Source: Petrolisthes cinctipes
Lineage: Eukaryota; Arthropoda; Malacostraca; Decapoda; Porcellanidae
NCBI GenBank assembly: GCA_033782935.1
Contig: JAWQEG010000474.1
Location: 372,001 to 436,000 of the forward strand
DNA length: 64,000 nt
Direction: 5' to 3'
Below the pieces are notes generated by a model. It saw nothing but the letters and a program-made list of their open reading frames with translations, did no database searches and was not told the DNA's origin. Position numbers and translations under genes: made by a program. This document shows, in pieces, positions 1 through 12,754 of this stretch (positions are counted from its first letter, which is position 1; the number at the start of each line of letters is the position of its first letter).

Positions 1-147
1 GAATTTGAGATATCGCCGTTACGCACCTAAAATATCGATTTGTAGCATGTTCTGAGCCTAAATTTTGAAAATATTCTAGCAGTGAGTAGGCATGTGCAGA
101 TCGATTCTGGGACCCCAAAATATCGAATTTTCGGGTGTTTTAAGCTT
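1..147 (+). repeat. Representative class A1 monomer (147 bp)
   Basis: A1 units read gagatatcgcc, a gttacg or tttacg step, then cacctaaaa, where B units carry the extra 29-bp segment. The unit is 147 bp. This particular A1 carries a distinctive set of variants (gatttgtagcatgttctgag, agcagtgag, catgtgcagatcgatt). The same variant set recurs at 1326, 3419, 5482, 7576, 10090, 11444, 27350 and 34310, so it works as a marker for higher-order copies. Confidence 0.9.
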
Positions 148-324
148 GAATTTGAGATATTAACGAGTACAGAAGATGCATGCACATATCGACTTTTGGG
201 CACCTAAAACATCGATTTTCAGTATGTTTTTGGCCTGTATTTTGAAAATACTTTAACACGGAGTAGGCATGTACAGATCGCTTCTATGACCCCTAAATAT
301 AGAATTTTCAGGTGTTTTGGGCCT
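148..324 (+). repeat. Representative class B monomer (177 bp)
   Basis: Typical B unit. Its two halves (about positions 1-89 and 90-177) are homologous. Both contain, in order, a gcatg element, an aca-atcg element, a tggg-acc element, aaaatatcga, tttt and tgttttgagcct (here with local substitutions). From gcatg onward a hand alignment of the consensus halves gives about 50 matches in about 62 columns. B units vary at aaacgggtacag, aaacgagtacag, aaacgggtactg and aaacgagtatag. The last often pairs with a one-base-shorter tattgactttggg version, giving 176 bp. Confidence 0.9.
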
Positions 325-648
325 TAATTTGAGATATCGCCTTTACGCACCTAAAATATCGATTTTTAGCATGTTTTGAGCCTATATTTTGAATATATTC
401 TAGCACTGAGTAGGCATGTACAGATTGCTTCTGGGACCCCAAAATATTGATTTTTCGGGTGTTTAGGGCTAGAATTTGAGATATAAACGGGTACAGAAGA
501 TGCATGCACATATCGACTTTTGTGCACCTAAAAGATCGATTTTCAGTATGTTTTTGGCCTGTATTTTGAAAATACTCTAAAACGGAGTAGGCATGTACAG
601 ATCGCTTTTGGGACCCCTAAATATCGAATTTTCGGGTGTTTTGGGCCT

Positions 649-796
649 TAATTTGAGATATCGACTTTTTGGCACCTAAAATATCGATTTTTAGCATGTT
701 TTTAGCCTATATTTTGAAAATATTCTAGCACTGAGTAGGCATGTACAGATTGCTTCTGGGACCCCAAAATATTGATTTTTCGGGAGTTTTGAGCCT
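649..796 (+). repeat. Representative class A2 monomer (148 bp)
   Basis: A2 units read gagatatcgactttttggc and so differ from B by exactly the loss of 29 bp between two ATAT tracts; otherwise they are collinear with B. They are one base longer than A1. A2 units are common around 8-13 kb, 18.9-21.5 kb, 28-30 kb, 35-37 kb, 39-47 kb and 58-63 kb. A1 units dominate the first 7.7 kb and the 22-27 kb part. Confidence 0.88.
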
Positions 797-1649
797 GAAT
801 TTGAGATATAAACGGGTACAGAAGATACATGCACATATTGACTTTGGGCATCTAAAATATCGATTTTCAGCATGTTTTGGGCATGTATTTTGAAAATACT
901 CTAACACAGTGTAGGCATGTACAGATCGCTTCTGGGACCCCAAAATATCGAATTTTCGGGTGTTTTGAGCCTGAATTTAAGATATAAACGGGTACAGAAG
1001 ATGCATGCACATATCGACTTTTGGGCACCTAAAATATCGATTTTGAGCATGTTTTGAGCCTATATTTTGAAAACATTCTAGCACTGAGTAGGCATGTAGA
1101 AATCACTTCTGGGACCCCAAAATATCGAATTTTCGGGTGTTTTGAGCCTGAATTTGAGATATAAACAAGTATAGAAGATGCATACACATATTGACTTTGG
1201 GCACCAAAAATATCGATTTTTAGCATGTTTTGGGCCTGAATTTTGAAAATACTCTAACACGGAGTAGGCATGTACAGATCGCTTCTGGGACCCCAAAATA
1301 TCGAATTTTCGGGTGTTTTGGGCCTGAATTTGAGATATCGCCGTTACGCACCTAAAATATCGATTTGTAGCATGTTCTGAGCCTAAATTTTGAAAATATT
1401 CTAGCAGTGAGTAGGCATGTGCAGATCGATTCTGGGACCCCAAAATATCGAATTTTCGGGTGTTTTAAGCTTGAATTTGAGATATTAACGAGTACAGAAG
1501 ATGCATGCACATATCGACTTTTGGGCACCTAAAATATCGATTTTGAGCATGTTTTGAGCCTATATTTTGAAAACATTCTAGCACTGAGTAGGCATGTAGA
1601 AATCACTTCTGGGACCCCAAAATATCGAATTTTCGGGAGTTTTGAGCCT

Positions 1650-1710
1650 GAATTTGAGATATAAACGGGTACAGAAGATACATGCACATATTGACGGGTG
1701 TTTTGAGCTT
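1650..1710 (+). repeat. Truncated 61-bp monomer
   Basis: A B monomer with 116 bp missing: catattgac is joined directly to gggtgttttgag. The same chimeric joint starts at 1650, 4244, 6484, 14775, 17834, 22714, 23454, 24194, 24934, 31154 and 31894, always 61 bp. At least one base (c) is shared at the breakpoint. Copies at 1650, 4244 and 6484 continue gagcttgaattt; the later copies checked read gaacttgaattt, so two sublineages exist. Confidence 0.9.
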
Positions 1711-2566
1711 GAATTTGAGATATAAACGAGTACAGAAGATGCATGCACATATCGACTTTTGGGCACCTAAAATATCGATTTTGAGCATGTTTTGAGCCTA
1801 TATTTTGAAAACATTCTAGCACTGAGTAGGCATGTACAGGTCGCTTCTGGGACCCAAAAATATCGAATTTTCGGGTGTTTAGGGCCAGAATTTGAGATAT
1901 AAACGGGTACAGAAGATGCATGCACATATCGACTTTTGGGCACCTAAAAGATCGATTTTCAGTATGTTTTTGGCCTGTATTTTGAAAATACTCTAACACG
2001 GAGTAGGCATGTACAGATCGCTTCTGGGACCCCTAAATATAGAATTTTCGGCTGTTTTGGGCCTTAATTTGAGATATCGCCGTTACGCACCTAAAATATC
2101 GATTTTTAGCATGTTTTGAGCCTATATTTTGAAAATATTCTAGCACTGAGTAGGCATGTACAGATCGATTCTGGGACCCCAAAATATCGAATTTTCGGGT
2201 GTTTTGAACTTGAATTTGAGATATAAACGAGTACAGAAGATGCATGCACATATCGACTTTTGGGCACCTAAAATATCGATTTTGAGCATGTTTTGAGCCT
2301 ATATTTTGAAAACATTCTAGCACTGAGTAGGCATATACGTATCGCTTCTGGGACCAAAAAATATCGAATTTTCGGGTGTTTAGGGCTAGAATTTGAGATA
2401 TAAACGGGTACAGAAGATGCAGGCACATATCGACTTTTGGGCACCTAAATGATCGATTTTCAGTATGTTTTTGGCTTGTATTTTGAAAATACTCTAAAAC
2501 AGAGTAGGCATGTACAGATCGCTTTTGGGACCCCTAAATATCGAATTTTCGGGTGTTTTGGGCCTT

Positions 2567-3626
2567 AATTTGAGATATAAACGGGTACAGAAGATACATG
2601 CACATATTGACTTTGGGTATCTAAAATATCGATTTTCAGCATGTTTTGGGCATGTATTTTGAAAATACTCTAACACAATGTAGGCATGTACAGATCGCTT
2701 CTGGGACCCCAAAATATCGAATTTTCGGGTGTTTTGAGCCTGAATTTGAGATATAAACGGGTACAGAAGATGCATGCACATATCGACTTTTGGGCACCTA
2801 AAAGATCGATTTTCAGTATGTTTTTGGCCTGTATTTTGAAAATACTCTAACACGGAGTAGGCAAGTACAGATCGCTTCTGGGACCCCAAAATATCGAATT
2901 TTCGGGTGTTTTGGGAATGAATTTGAGATATCGCCTTTACGCACCTAAAATATCGATTTTTAGAATGTTTTAAGCCTATATTTTGAAAATATTCTAGCAC
3001 TGAGAAGGCATGTACAGATCGCTTCTGGGACCCCAAAATATCGAATTTTCGGGTGTTTTGAGCCTGAATTTGAGATATAAACGAGTACAGAAGATGCATG
3101 CACATATCGACTTTTGGGCACCTAAAATATCGATTTTCAGCATGTTTTGAGCCTATATTTTGAAAACATTCTAGCACTGAGTAGGCATGTAGAAATCACT
3201 TCTGGGACCCCAAAATATCGAATTTTCGGGTGTTTTGATCCTGAATTTGAGATATAAACGAGTATAGAAGATGAATACACATATTGACTTTGGGCACCAA
3301 AAATATCGATTTTTAGCATGTTTTGGGCCTGAATTTTGAAAATACTCTAACACGGAGTAGGCATGTACAGATCGCTTCTGGGACCCCAAAATATCGAATT
3401 TTCGGGTGTTTTGGGCCTGAATTTGAGATATCGCCGTTACGCACCTAAAATATCGATTTGTAGCATGTTCTGAGCCTAAATTTTGAAAATATTCTAGCAG
3501 TGAGTAGGCATGTGCAGATCGATTCTGGGACCCCAAAATATCGAATTTTCGGGTGTTTTAAGCTTGAATTTGAGATATTAACGAGTACAGAAGATGCATG
3601 CACATATCGACTTTTGGGCACCTAAA
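2567..3626 (+). repeat. ~1.06 kb block, copy 1 of 3
   Basis: This block matches 4630-5689 (offset 2063) and about 10592-11645 (offset about 8025) with few differences. It is bounded on the left by a divergent ccctaaatatcg versus cccaaaatattg stretch and on the right by aaacatcg versus aaatgtcg variants. It holds a run of B, A and B monomers including the marker A1 unit. Confidence 0.75.
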
Positions 3627-4629
3627 ACATCGATTTTCAGTATGTTTTTGGCCTGTATTTTGAAAATACTTTAACACGGAGTAGGCATGTACAGATCGCT
3701 TCTATGACCCCTAAATATAGAATTTTCAGGTGTTTTGGGCCTTAATTTGAGATATCGCCTTTACGCACCTAAAATATCGATTTTTAGCATGTTTTGAGCC
3801 TATATTTTGAATATATTCTAGCACTGAGTAGGCATGTACAGATCGCTTCTGGGACCCCAAAATATCGAATTTTCGGTTGTTTTGAGCCTGAATTTGAGAT
3901 ATAAACGAGTACAGAAGATGCATGCACATATCGACTTTTGGGCACCTAAAATATCGATTTTGAGCATGTTTTGAGCCTATATTTTTAAAACATTCTAGCA
4001 CTTAGTAGGCATGTACAGATCGCTTCTGGGACCCAAAAATATCGAATTTTCGGGTGTTTAGGGCCAGAATTTGAGATATAAACGGGTACAGAAGATGCAT
4101 GCACATATCGACTTTTGGGCACCTAAAAGTTCGATTTTCAGTATGTTTTTTGCCTGTATTTTGAAAATACTCTAACACGGAGTAGGCATGTACAGATCGC
4201 TTCTGGGACCCAAAAATATCGAATTTTCGGGAGTTTTGAGCCTGAATTTGAGATATAAACGGGTACAGAAGATACATGCACATATTGACGGGTGTTTTGA
4301 GCTTGAATTTGAGATATAAACGAGTACAGAAGATGCATGCACATATCGACTTTTGGGCTCCAAAAATATCGATTTTTAGCATGTTTTGAGCCTATATTTT
4401 GAAAACATTCTAGCACTGAGTAGGCATGTACAGATCGCTTCTGGGACCCCAAAATATCGAATTTTCGGGTGTTTTGGGCCTGAATTTGAGATATCGCTTT
4501 TACGCACCTAAAATATCGATTTTTAGCATGTTTTGAGCCTATATTTTGAAAATATTCTAGCACTGAGTAGGCATGTACAGATTGCTTCTGGGACCCCAAA
4601 ATATTGATTTTTCGGGAGTTTTGAGCCTG

Positions 4630-5689
4630 AATTTGAGATATAAACGGGTACAGAAGATACATGCACATATTGACTTTGGGCATCTAAAATATCGATTTTC
4701 AGCATGTTTTGGGCATGTATTTTGAAAATACTCTAACACAGTGTAGGCATGTACAGATCGCTTCTGGGACCCCAAAATATCGAATTTTCGGGTGTTTTGA
4801 GCCTGAATTTGAGATGTAAACGGGTACAGAAGATGCATGCACATATCGACTTTTGGGCACCTAAAAGATCGATTTTCAGTTTGTTTTTGGCCTGTATTTT
4901 GAAAATACTCTAACACGGAGTAGGCAAGTACAGATCGCTTCTGGGACCCCAAAATATCGAATTTTCGGGTGTTTTGGGAATGAATTTGAGATATCGCCTT
5001 TACGCACCTAAAATATCGATTTTTAGAATGTTTTAAGCTTATATTTTGAAAATATTCTAGCACTGAGAAGGCATGTACAGATCGCTTCTGGGACCCCAAA
5101 ATATCGAATTTTCGGGTGTTTTGAGCCTGAATTTGAGATATAAACGAGTACAGAAGATGCATGCACATATCGACTTTTGGGCACCTAAAATATCGATTTT
5201 GAGCATGTTTTGAGCCTATATTTTGAAAACATTCTAGCACTGAGTAGGCATGTAGAAATCACTTCTGGGACCCCAAAATATCGAATTTTCGGGTGTTTTG
5301 AGCCTGAATTTGAGATATAAACAAGTATAGAAGATGCATACACATATTGACTTTGGGCACCAAAAATATCGATTTTTAGCATGTTTTGGGCCTGAAATTT
5401 GAAAATACTCTAACACGGAGTAGGCATGTACAGATCGCTTCTGGGACCCCAAAATATCGAATTTTCGGGTGTTTTGGGCCTGAATTTGAGATATCGCCGT
5501 TACGCACCTAAAATATCGATTTGTAGCATGTTCTGAGCCTAAATTTTGAAAATATTCTAGCAGTGAGTAGGCATGTGCAGATCGATTCTGGGACCCCAAA
5601 ATATCGAATTTTCGGGTGTTTTAAGCTTGAATTTGAGATATTAACGAGTACAGAAGATACATGCACATATCGACTTTTGGGCACCTAAA
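4630..5689 (+). repeat. ~1.06 kb block, copy 2 of 3
   Basis: Second copy of the block at 2567-3626, at offset 2063. Shared private variants include gggaatgaatttgag, ttagaatgttttaag, actgagaaggcatg and the atgtagaaatcac stretch. Confidence 0.75.
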
Positions 5690-8600
5690 ATGTCGATTTT
5701 GAGCATGTTTTCAGCCTATATTTTGAAAACATTCTAGCACTGAGTAGGCATGTACAGATCGCTTCTGGGACCAAAAAATATCGAATTTTCGGGTGTTTAG
5801 GGCCAGAATTTGAGATATAAACGGGTACAGAAGATGCATGCACATATCGACTTTTGGGCACCTAAAATATCGATTTTGAGCATGTTTTGAGCTTATATTT
5901 TGAAAACATTCTGGCACTGAGTAGGCATGTACAGATCGCTTCTGGGACCCAAAAATATCGAATTTTCGGGTGTTTAGGGCCAGAATATGAGATATAAACG
6001 GGTACAGAAGATGCATTCACATATCGACTTTTGGGCACCTAAAACATCGATTTTCAGTATGTTTTTGGCCTGTATTTTGAAAATACTTTAACACGGAGTA
6101 GGCATGTACAGATCGCTTCTATGACCCCTAAATATAGAATTTTCAGGTGTTTTGGGCCTTAATTTGAGATATCGCCTTTACGCACCTAAAATATCGATTT
6201 TTAGCATGTTTTGAGCCTATATTTTGAAAATATTCTAGCACCGAGTAGGCATGTACAGATCGTTTCTGGGACCCCAAAATATCGAATTTTCGGGTGTTTT
6301 GAGCCTGAATTTGAGATATAAACGAGTACAGAAGATGCATACACATATCGACTTTTGGGCACCTAAAAGTTCGATTTTCAGTATGTTTTTTGCCTGTACT
6401 TTGAAAATACTCTAACACTCAGTAGGCATGTACAGATCGCTTCTGGGACCCAAAAATATCGAATTTTCGGGAGTTTTGAGCCTGAATTTGAGATATAAAC
6501 GGGTACAGAAGATACATGCACATATTGACGGGTGTTTTGAGCTTGAATTTGAGATATAAACGAGTACAGAAGATGCATGCACATATCGACTTTTGGGCAC
6601 CTAAAATATCGATTTTGAGCATGTTTTGAGCCTATATTTTGAAAACATTCTAGCACTGAGTAGGCATGTACAGGTCGCTTCTGGGACCCAAAAATATCGA
6701 ATTTTCGGGTGTTTAGGGCCAGAATTTGAGATATAAACGGGTACAGAAGATGCATGCACATATCGACTTTTGGGCACCTAAAAGATCGATTTTGAGCATG
6801 TTTTGGGCCTGTATTTTGAAAATACTCTAACACGGAGTAGGCATGTACAGATCGCTTCTGGGACCCCTAAATATAGAATTTTCGGCTGTTTTGGGCCTTA
6901 ATTTGAGATATCGCCGTTACGCACCTAAAATATCGATTTTTAGCATGTTTTGAGCCTATATTTTGAAAATATTCTAGCACTGAGTAGGCATGTACAGATC
7001 GATTCTGGGACCCCAAAATATCGAATTTTCGGGTGTTTTGAACTTGAATTTGAGATATAAACGAGTACAGAAGATGCATGCACATATCGACTTTTGGGCA
7101 CCTAAAATATCGATTTTGAGCATGTTTTGGGCATGTATTTTGAAAATACTCTAACACAGTGTAGGCATGTACAGATCGCTTCTGGGACCCCAAAATATCG
7201 AATTTTCGGGTGTTTTGAGCCTGAATTTTAGATATAAACGAGTACAGAAGATGCATGCACATATCGACTTTTGGGCACCTAAAATATCGATTTTGAGCAT
7301 GTTTTGAGCCTATATTTTGAAAACATTCTAGCACTGAGTAGGCATGTAGAAATCACTTCTGGGACCCCAAAATATCGAATTTTCGGGTGTTTTGATCCTG
7401 AATTTGAGATATAAACGAGTATAGAAGATGCATACACATATTGACTTTGGGCACCAAAAATATCGATTTTTAGCATGTTTTGGGCCTGAATTTTGAAATT
7501 ACTCTAACACGGAGTAGGCATGTACAGATCGCTTCTGGGACCCCAAAATATCGAATTTTCGGGTGTTTTGGGCCTGAATTTGAGATATCGCCGTTACGCA
7601 CCTAAAATATCGATTTGTAGCATGTTCTGAGCCTAAATTTTGAAAATATTCTAGCAGTGAGTAGGCATGTGCAGATCGATTCTGGGACCCCAAAATATCG
7701 AATTTTCGGGTGTTTTAAGCTTGAATTTGAGATATTAACGAGTACAGAAGATGCATGCACATATCGACTTTTGGGCACCTAAAATATCGATTTTGAGCAT
7801 GTTTTCAGCCTATATTTTGAAAACATTCTAGCACTGAGTAGGCATGTACAGATCGCTTCTGGGACCAAAAAATTTCGAATTTTCGGGTGTTTAGGGCCAG
7901 AATTTGAGATATAAACGGGTACAGAAGATGCATGCACATATCGACTTTTGGGCACCTAAAAGATCGATTTTCAGTATGTTTTTGGCCTGTATTTTGAAAA
8001 TACTCTAACACGGAGTAGGCATGTACAGATCGCTTCTGGGACCCCTAAATATCGAATTTTCGGGTGTTTTGGGCCTTAATTTGAGATATAAACGGGTACT
8101 GAAGATGCATGCACATATCGACTTTTTGGCACCTAAAACATCGATTTTGAGCATGTTTTGGGCCTGTATTTTTTAAATACTCTAACACGGAGTAAGCATG
8201 TACAGATCGCTTCAGGGACCCTTAAATATCGAATTTTCGGGTGTTTTGGGCCTGAATTTGAGATATCGACTTTTTGGCATTTAAAATATCGATTTTTAGC
8301 ATGTTTTTAGCCTATATTTTGAAAATATTTTAGCACTGAGTAGGCATGTACAGATTGCTTCTGGGACCCCAAAATATCGAATTTTCGGGTGTTTAGGGCC
8401 AGAATTTGAGATATAAACGGGTACAGAAGATGCATAAGATACATGCACATATTGACTTGGGCATCTAAAATATCGATTTTCAGCATGTTTTGGACATGTA
8501 TTTTGAAAATACTCTAACACGGAGTAGGCATGTACAGATCGCTTCTGGGACCCCAAAATATCGAATTTTCGTGTGTTTTGAGCCTGAATTTGAGATAAAA

Positions 8601-10591
8601 ACGGGTACTGAAAGTGCATGCACATATCGACTTTTTGGCACCTAAAACATCGATTTTGAGCATGTTTCGGGCCTGTATTTTGAAAATACTCTAACACGGA
8701 GTAGGCATGTACAGATCGCTTCTGGGACCCTTAAATATCGAATTTTCGGGTATTTTGGGCCTTAATATGAGATATCGACTTTTTGGCACCTAAAATATCG
8801 ATATTTAGCATGTTTTTAGCCTATATTTTGAAAATATTCTAGCACTGAGTAGGCATTTACAGATTGCTTCTGGGACCCGAAAATATTGATTTTTCGGGTG
8901 TTTTGAGCTTGAATTTGAGATATAAACGTGTACAGAAGATGCATGCACATATCGACTTTTGGGCACCTAAAATATTGATTTTTAGCATGTTTTGAGCCTA
9001 TATTTTGAAAACATTCTAGTACTGAGTAGGCATGTACAGATCGCTTCTGGGACCCAAAAATATAGAATTTTCGGGTGTTCAGGGCCAGAATTTGAGATAT
9101 AAACGGGTACAGAAGATGCATGCACATATCGACTTTTTGGCACCTAAAAGATCGATTTTGAGCATGTTTTGGGCCTGTATTTTAAAAATACTCTAACACG
9201 GAGTAAGCATGTACAGATCGCTTCTGGGACCCCTAAATATCGAGTTTTCGGGTGTTTTGGGCCTTAATTTGAGATATCGACTTTTTGGCACCTAAAATAT
9301 CGATTTTTAACATGTTTTTAGCCTATATTTTGAAAATATTCTAGCACTGAGAAGGCATGTACAGATCGCTTCTGGGACCCAAAAATATAGAATTTTCGGG
9401 TGTTCAGGGCCAGAATTAGAGATATAAACGGGTACAGAAGATGCATGCACATATCGACTTTTGGGCACCTAAAAGATCGATTTTCAGTATGTTTTTGGCC
9501 TGTATTTTGAAAATACTCTAACACGGAGTAGGCAAGTACAGATCGCTTCTGGGACCCCAAAATATCGAATTTTCGGGTGTTTTGGGAATGAATTTGAGAT
9601 ATCGCCTTTACGCACCTAAAATATCGATTTTTAGAATGTTTTAAGCCTATATTTTGAAAATATTCTAGCACTGAGAAGGCATGTACAGATCGCTTCTGGG
9701 ACCCCAAAATATCGAATTTTCGGGTGTTTTGAGCCTGAATTTGAGATATAAACGAGTACAGAAGATGCATGCACATATCGACTTTTGGGCACCTAAAATA
9801 TCGATTTTGAGCATGTTTTGAGCCTATATTTTGAAAACATTCTAGCACTGAGTAGGCATGTAGAAATCACTTCTGGGACCCCAAAATATCGAATTTTCGG
9901 GTGTGTTGAGCCTGAATTTGAGATATAAACAAGTATAGAAGATGCATACACATATTGACTTTGGGCACCAAAAATATCGATTTTTAGCATGTTTTGGGCC
10001 TGAATTTTGAAAATACTCTAACACGGAGTAGGCATGTACAGATCGCTTCTGGGACCCCAAAATATCGAATTTTCGGGTGTTTTGGGCTTGAATTTGAGAT
10101 ATCTCCGTTACGCACCTAAAATATCGATTTGTAGCATGTTCTGAGCCTAAATTTTGAAAATATTCTAGCAGTGAGTAGGCATGTGCAGATCAATTCTGGG
10201 ACCCCAAAATATCGAATTTTCGGGTGTTTTAAGCTTGAATTTGAGATATTAACGAGTACAGAAGATGCATGCACATATCGACTTTTGGGCACCTAAAATA
10301 TCGATTTTGAGCATGTTTTGAGCCTATATTTTGAAAACATTCTAGCAATGAGTAGGCATGTACAGATCGCTTCTGGGACCAAAAAATATCGAATTTTCGG
10401 GTGTTTAGGGCCAGAATTTGAGATATAAACGGGTACAGAAGATGCATGCACATATCGACTTTTGGGCACCTAAAATATCGATTTTGAGCATGTTTTGAGC
10501 TTATATTTTGAAAACATTCTGGCACTGAGTAGGCATGTACAGATCGCTTCTGGGACCCAAAAATATCGAATTTTCGGGTGTTTAGGGCCAG

Positions 10592-11645
10592 AATTTGAGA
10601 TATAAACGGGTACAGAAGATACATGCACATATTGACTTTGGGTATCTAAAATATCGATTTTCAGCATGTTTTGGGCATGTATTTTGAAAATACTCTAACA
10701 CAGTGTAGGCATGTACAGATCGCTTCTGGGACCCCAAAATATCGAATTTTCGGGTGTTTTGAGCCTGAATTTGAGATATAAACGGGTACAGAAGATGCAT
10801 GCACATATCGACTTTTGGGCACCTAAAAGATCGATTTTCAGTATGTTTTTGGCCTGTATTTTGAAAATACTCTAACACGGAGTAGGCAAGTACAGATCGC
10901 TTCTGGGACCCCAAAATATCGAATTTTCGGGTGTTTTGGGAATGAATTTGAGATATCGCCTTTACGCACCTAAAATATCGATTTTTAGAATGTTTTAAGC
11001 CTATATTTTGAAAATATTCTAGCACTGAGAAGGCATGTACAGATCGCTTCTGGGACCCCAAAATATCGAATTTTCGGGTGTTTTGAGCCTGAATTTGAGA
11101 TATAAACGAGTACAGAAGATGCATGCACATATCGACTTTTGGGCACCTAAAATATCGATTTTGAGCATGTTTTGAGCCTATATTTTGAAAACATTCTAGC
11201 ACTGAGTAGGCATGTAGAAATCACTTCTGGGACCCCAAAATATCGATTTTTCGGGTGTTTTGATCCTGAATTTGAGATATAAACGAGTATAGAAGATGCA
11301 TACACATATTGACTTTGGGTACCAAAAATATCGATTTTTAGCATGTTTTGGGCCTGAATTTTGAAAATACTCTAACACGGAGTAGGCATGTACAGATCGC
11401 TTCTGGGACCCCAAAATATCGAATTTTCGGGTGTTTTGGGCCTGAATTTGAGATATCGCCGTTACGCACCTAAAATATCGATTTGTAGCATGTTCTGAGC
11501 CTAAATTTTGAAAATATTCTAGCAGTGAGTAGGCATGTGCAGATCGATTCTGGGACCCCAAAATATCGAATTCTCGGATGTTTTAAGCTTGAATTTGAGA
11601 TATTAACGAGTACAGAAGATGCATGCACATATCGACTTTTGGGCA
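10592..11645 (+). repeat. ~1.06 kb block, copy 3 of 3
   Basis: Third copy, about 8,025 bp from the first. It carries the same private variants (gggaatgaatttgag, actgagaaggcatg, atgtagaaatcac), so it derives from the same parent block and is not just the same monomer class. Confidence 0.7.
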
Positions 11646-12754
11646 CCTAAAATATCGATTTTGAGCATGTTTTCAGCCTATATTTTGAAAACATTCTAGC
11701 ACTGAGTAGGCATGTACAGATCGCTTCTGGGACCAAAAAATTTCGAATTTTCGGGTGTTTAGGGCCAGAATTTGAGATATAAACGGGTACAGAAGATGCA
11801 GAAGATACATGCACATATTGACTTGGGCATCTAAAATATCGATTTTCAGCATGTTTTGGGCATGTATTTTGAAAATACTCTAACACGGAGTAGGCATGTA
11901 CAGATCGCTTCTGGGACCCCAAAATATCGAATTTTCGTGTGTTTTGAGCCTGAATTTGAGATAAAAACGGGTACTGAAAGTGCATGCACATATCGACTTT
12001 TTGGCACCTAAAACATCGATTTTGAGCATGTTTCGGGCCTGTATTTTGAAAATACTCTAACACGGAGTAGGCATGTACAGATCGCTTCTGGGACCCCTAA
12101 ATATCGAATTTTCGGGTATTTTGGGCCTTAATATGAGATATCGACTTTTTGGCACCTAAAATATCGATATTTAGCATGTTTTTAGCCTATATTTTGAAAA
12201 TATTCTAGCACTGAGTAGGCATGCACAGATTGCTTCTGGGACCCGAAAATATTGATTTTTCGGGTGTTTTGAGCTTGAATTTGAGATATAAACGTGTACA
12301 GAAGATGCATGCACATATCGACTTTTTGGCACCTAAAAGATCGATTTTGAGCATGTTTTGGGCCTGTATTTTTAAAATACTCTAACACGGAGTAAGCATG
12401 TACAGATCGCTTCTGGGACCCCTAAATATCGAGTTTTCGGGTGTTTTGGGCCTTAATTTGAGATATCGACTTTTTGGCACCTAAAATATCGATTTTTAGC
12501 ATGTTTTTAGTCTATATTTTGAAAATATTCTAGCACTGAGTACGCATGTACAGATTGCTTCTGGGACCCCAAAATATTGAATTTTCGGGTGTTTTGAGCC
12601 TGAAGTTGAGATATAAACGGGTACAGAAGATATATGCACATATTGACTTTGGGCATCTAAAATATCGATTTTCAGAATGTTTTAGGCATGTATTTAAAAA
12701 ATACTCTAACACGGAGTAGGCATGTACAGATTGCTTCTGGGACCCCAAAATATT

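Larger units (their letters stand above)
1..12754 (+). repeat. A1/B mosaic region with ~2.06-2.09 kb HOR spacing
   Basis: Mixed A1 and B monomers (for example A B A B A B B B A B from position 1), with A2 units entering after about 8 kb. The marker A1 monomer recurs at 1, 1326, 3419, 5482, 7576, 10090 and 11444. The middle three intervals are 2093, 2063 and 2094 bp, which suggests a roughly 13-monomer higher-order unit; the 30-bp difference equals one A1/B exchange. The order is not clean: bases 1-425 match 3419-3843, and 1529-2340 match about 6363-7170 (offset 4834). These look like overlapping unequal exchanges, not one simple HOR. Confidence 0.75.

Noticed and set aside
2060..2300. Short near-palindromes in each monomer (atattttgaaaatat, aaaatatcgatttt, cgaattttcg) as regulatory or origin sites
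   Set aside because: They are part of the repeated unit and expected in AT-rich sequence; nothing in the context marks any of them as a specific site.
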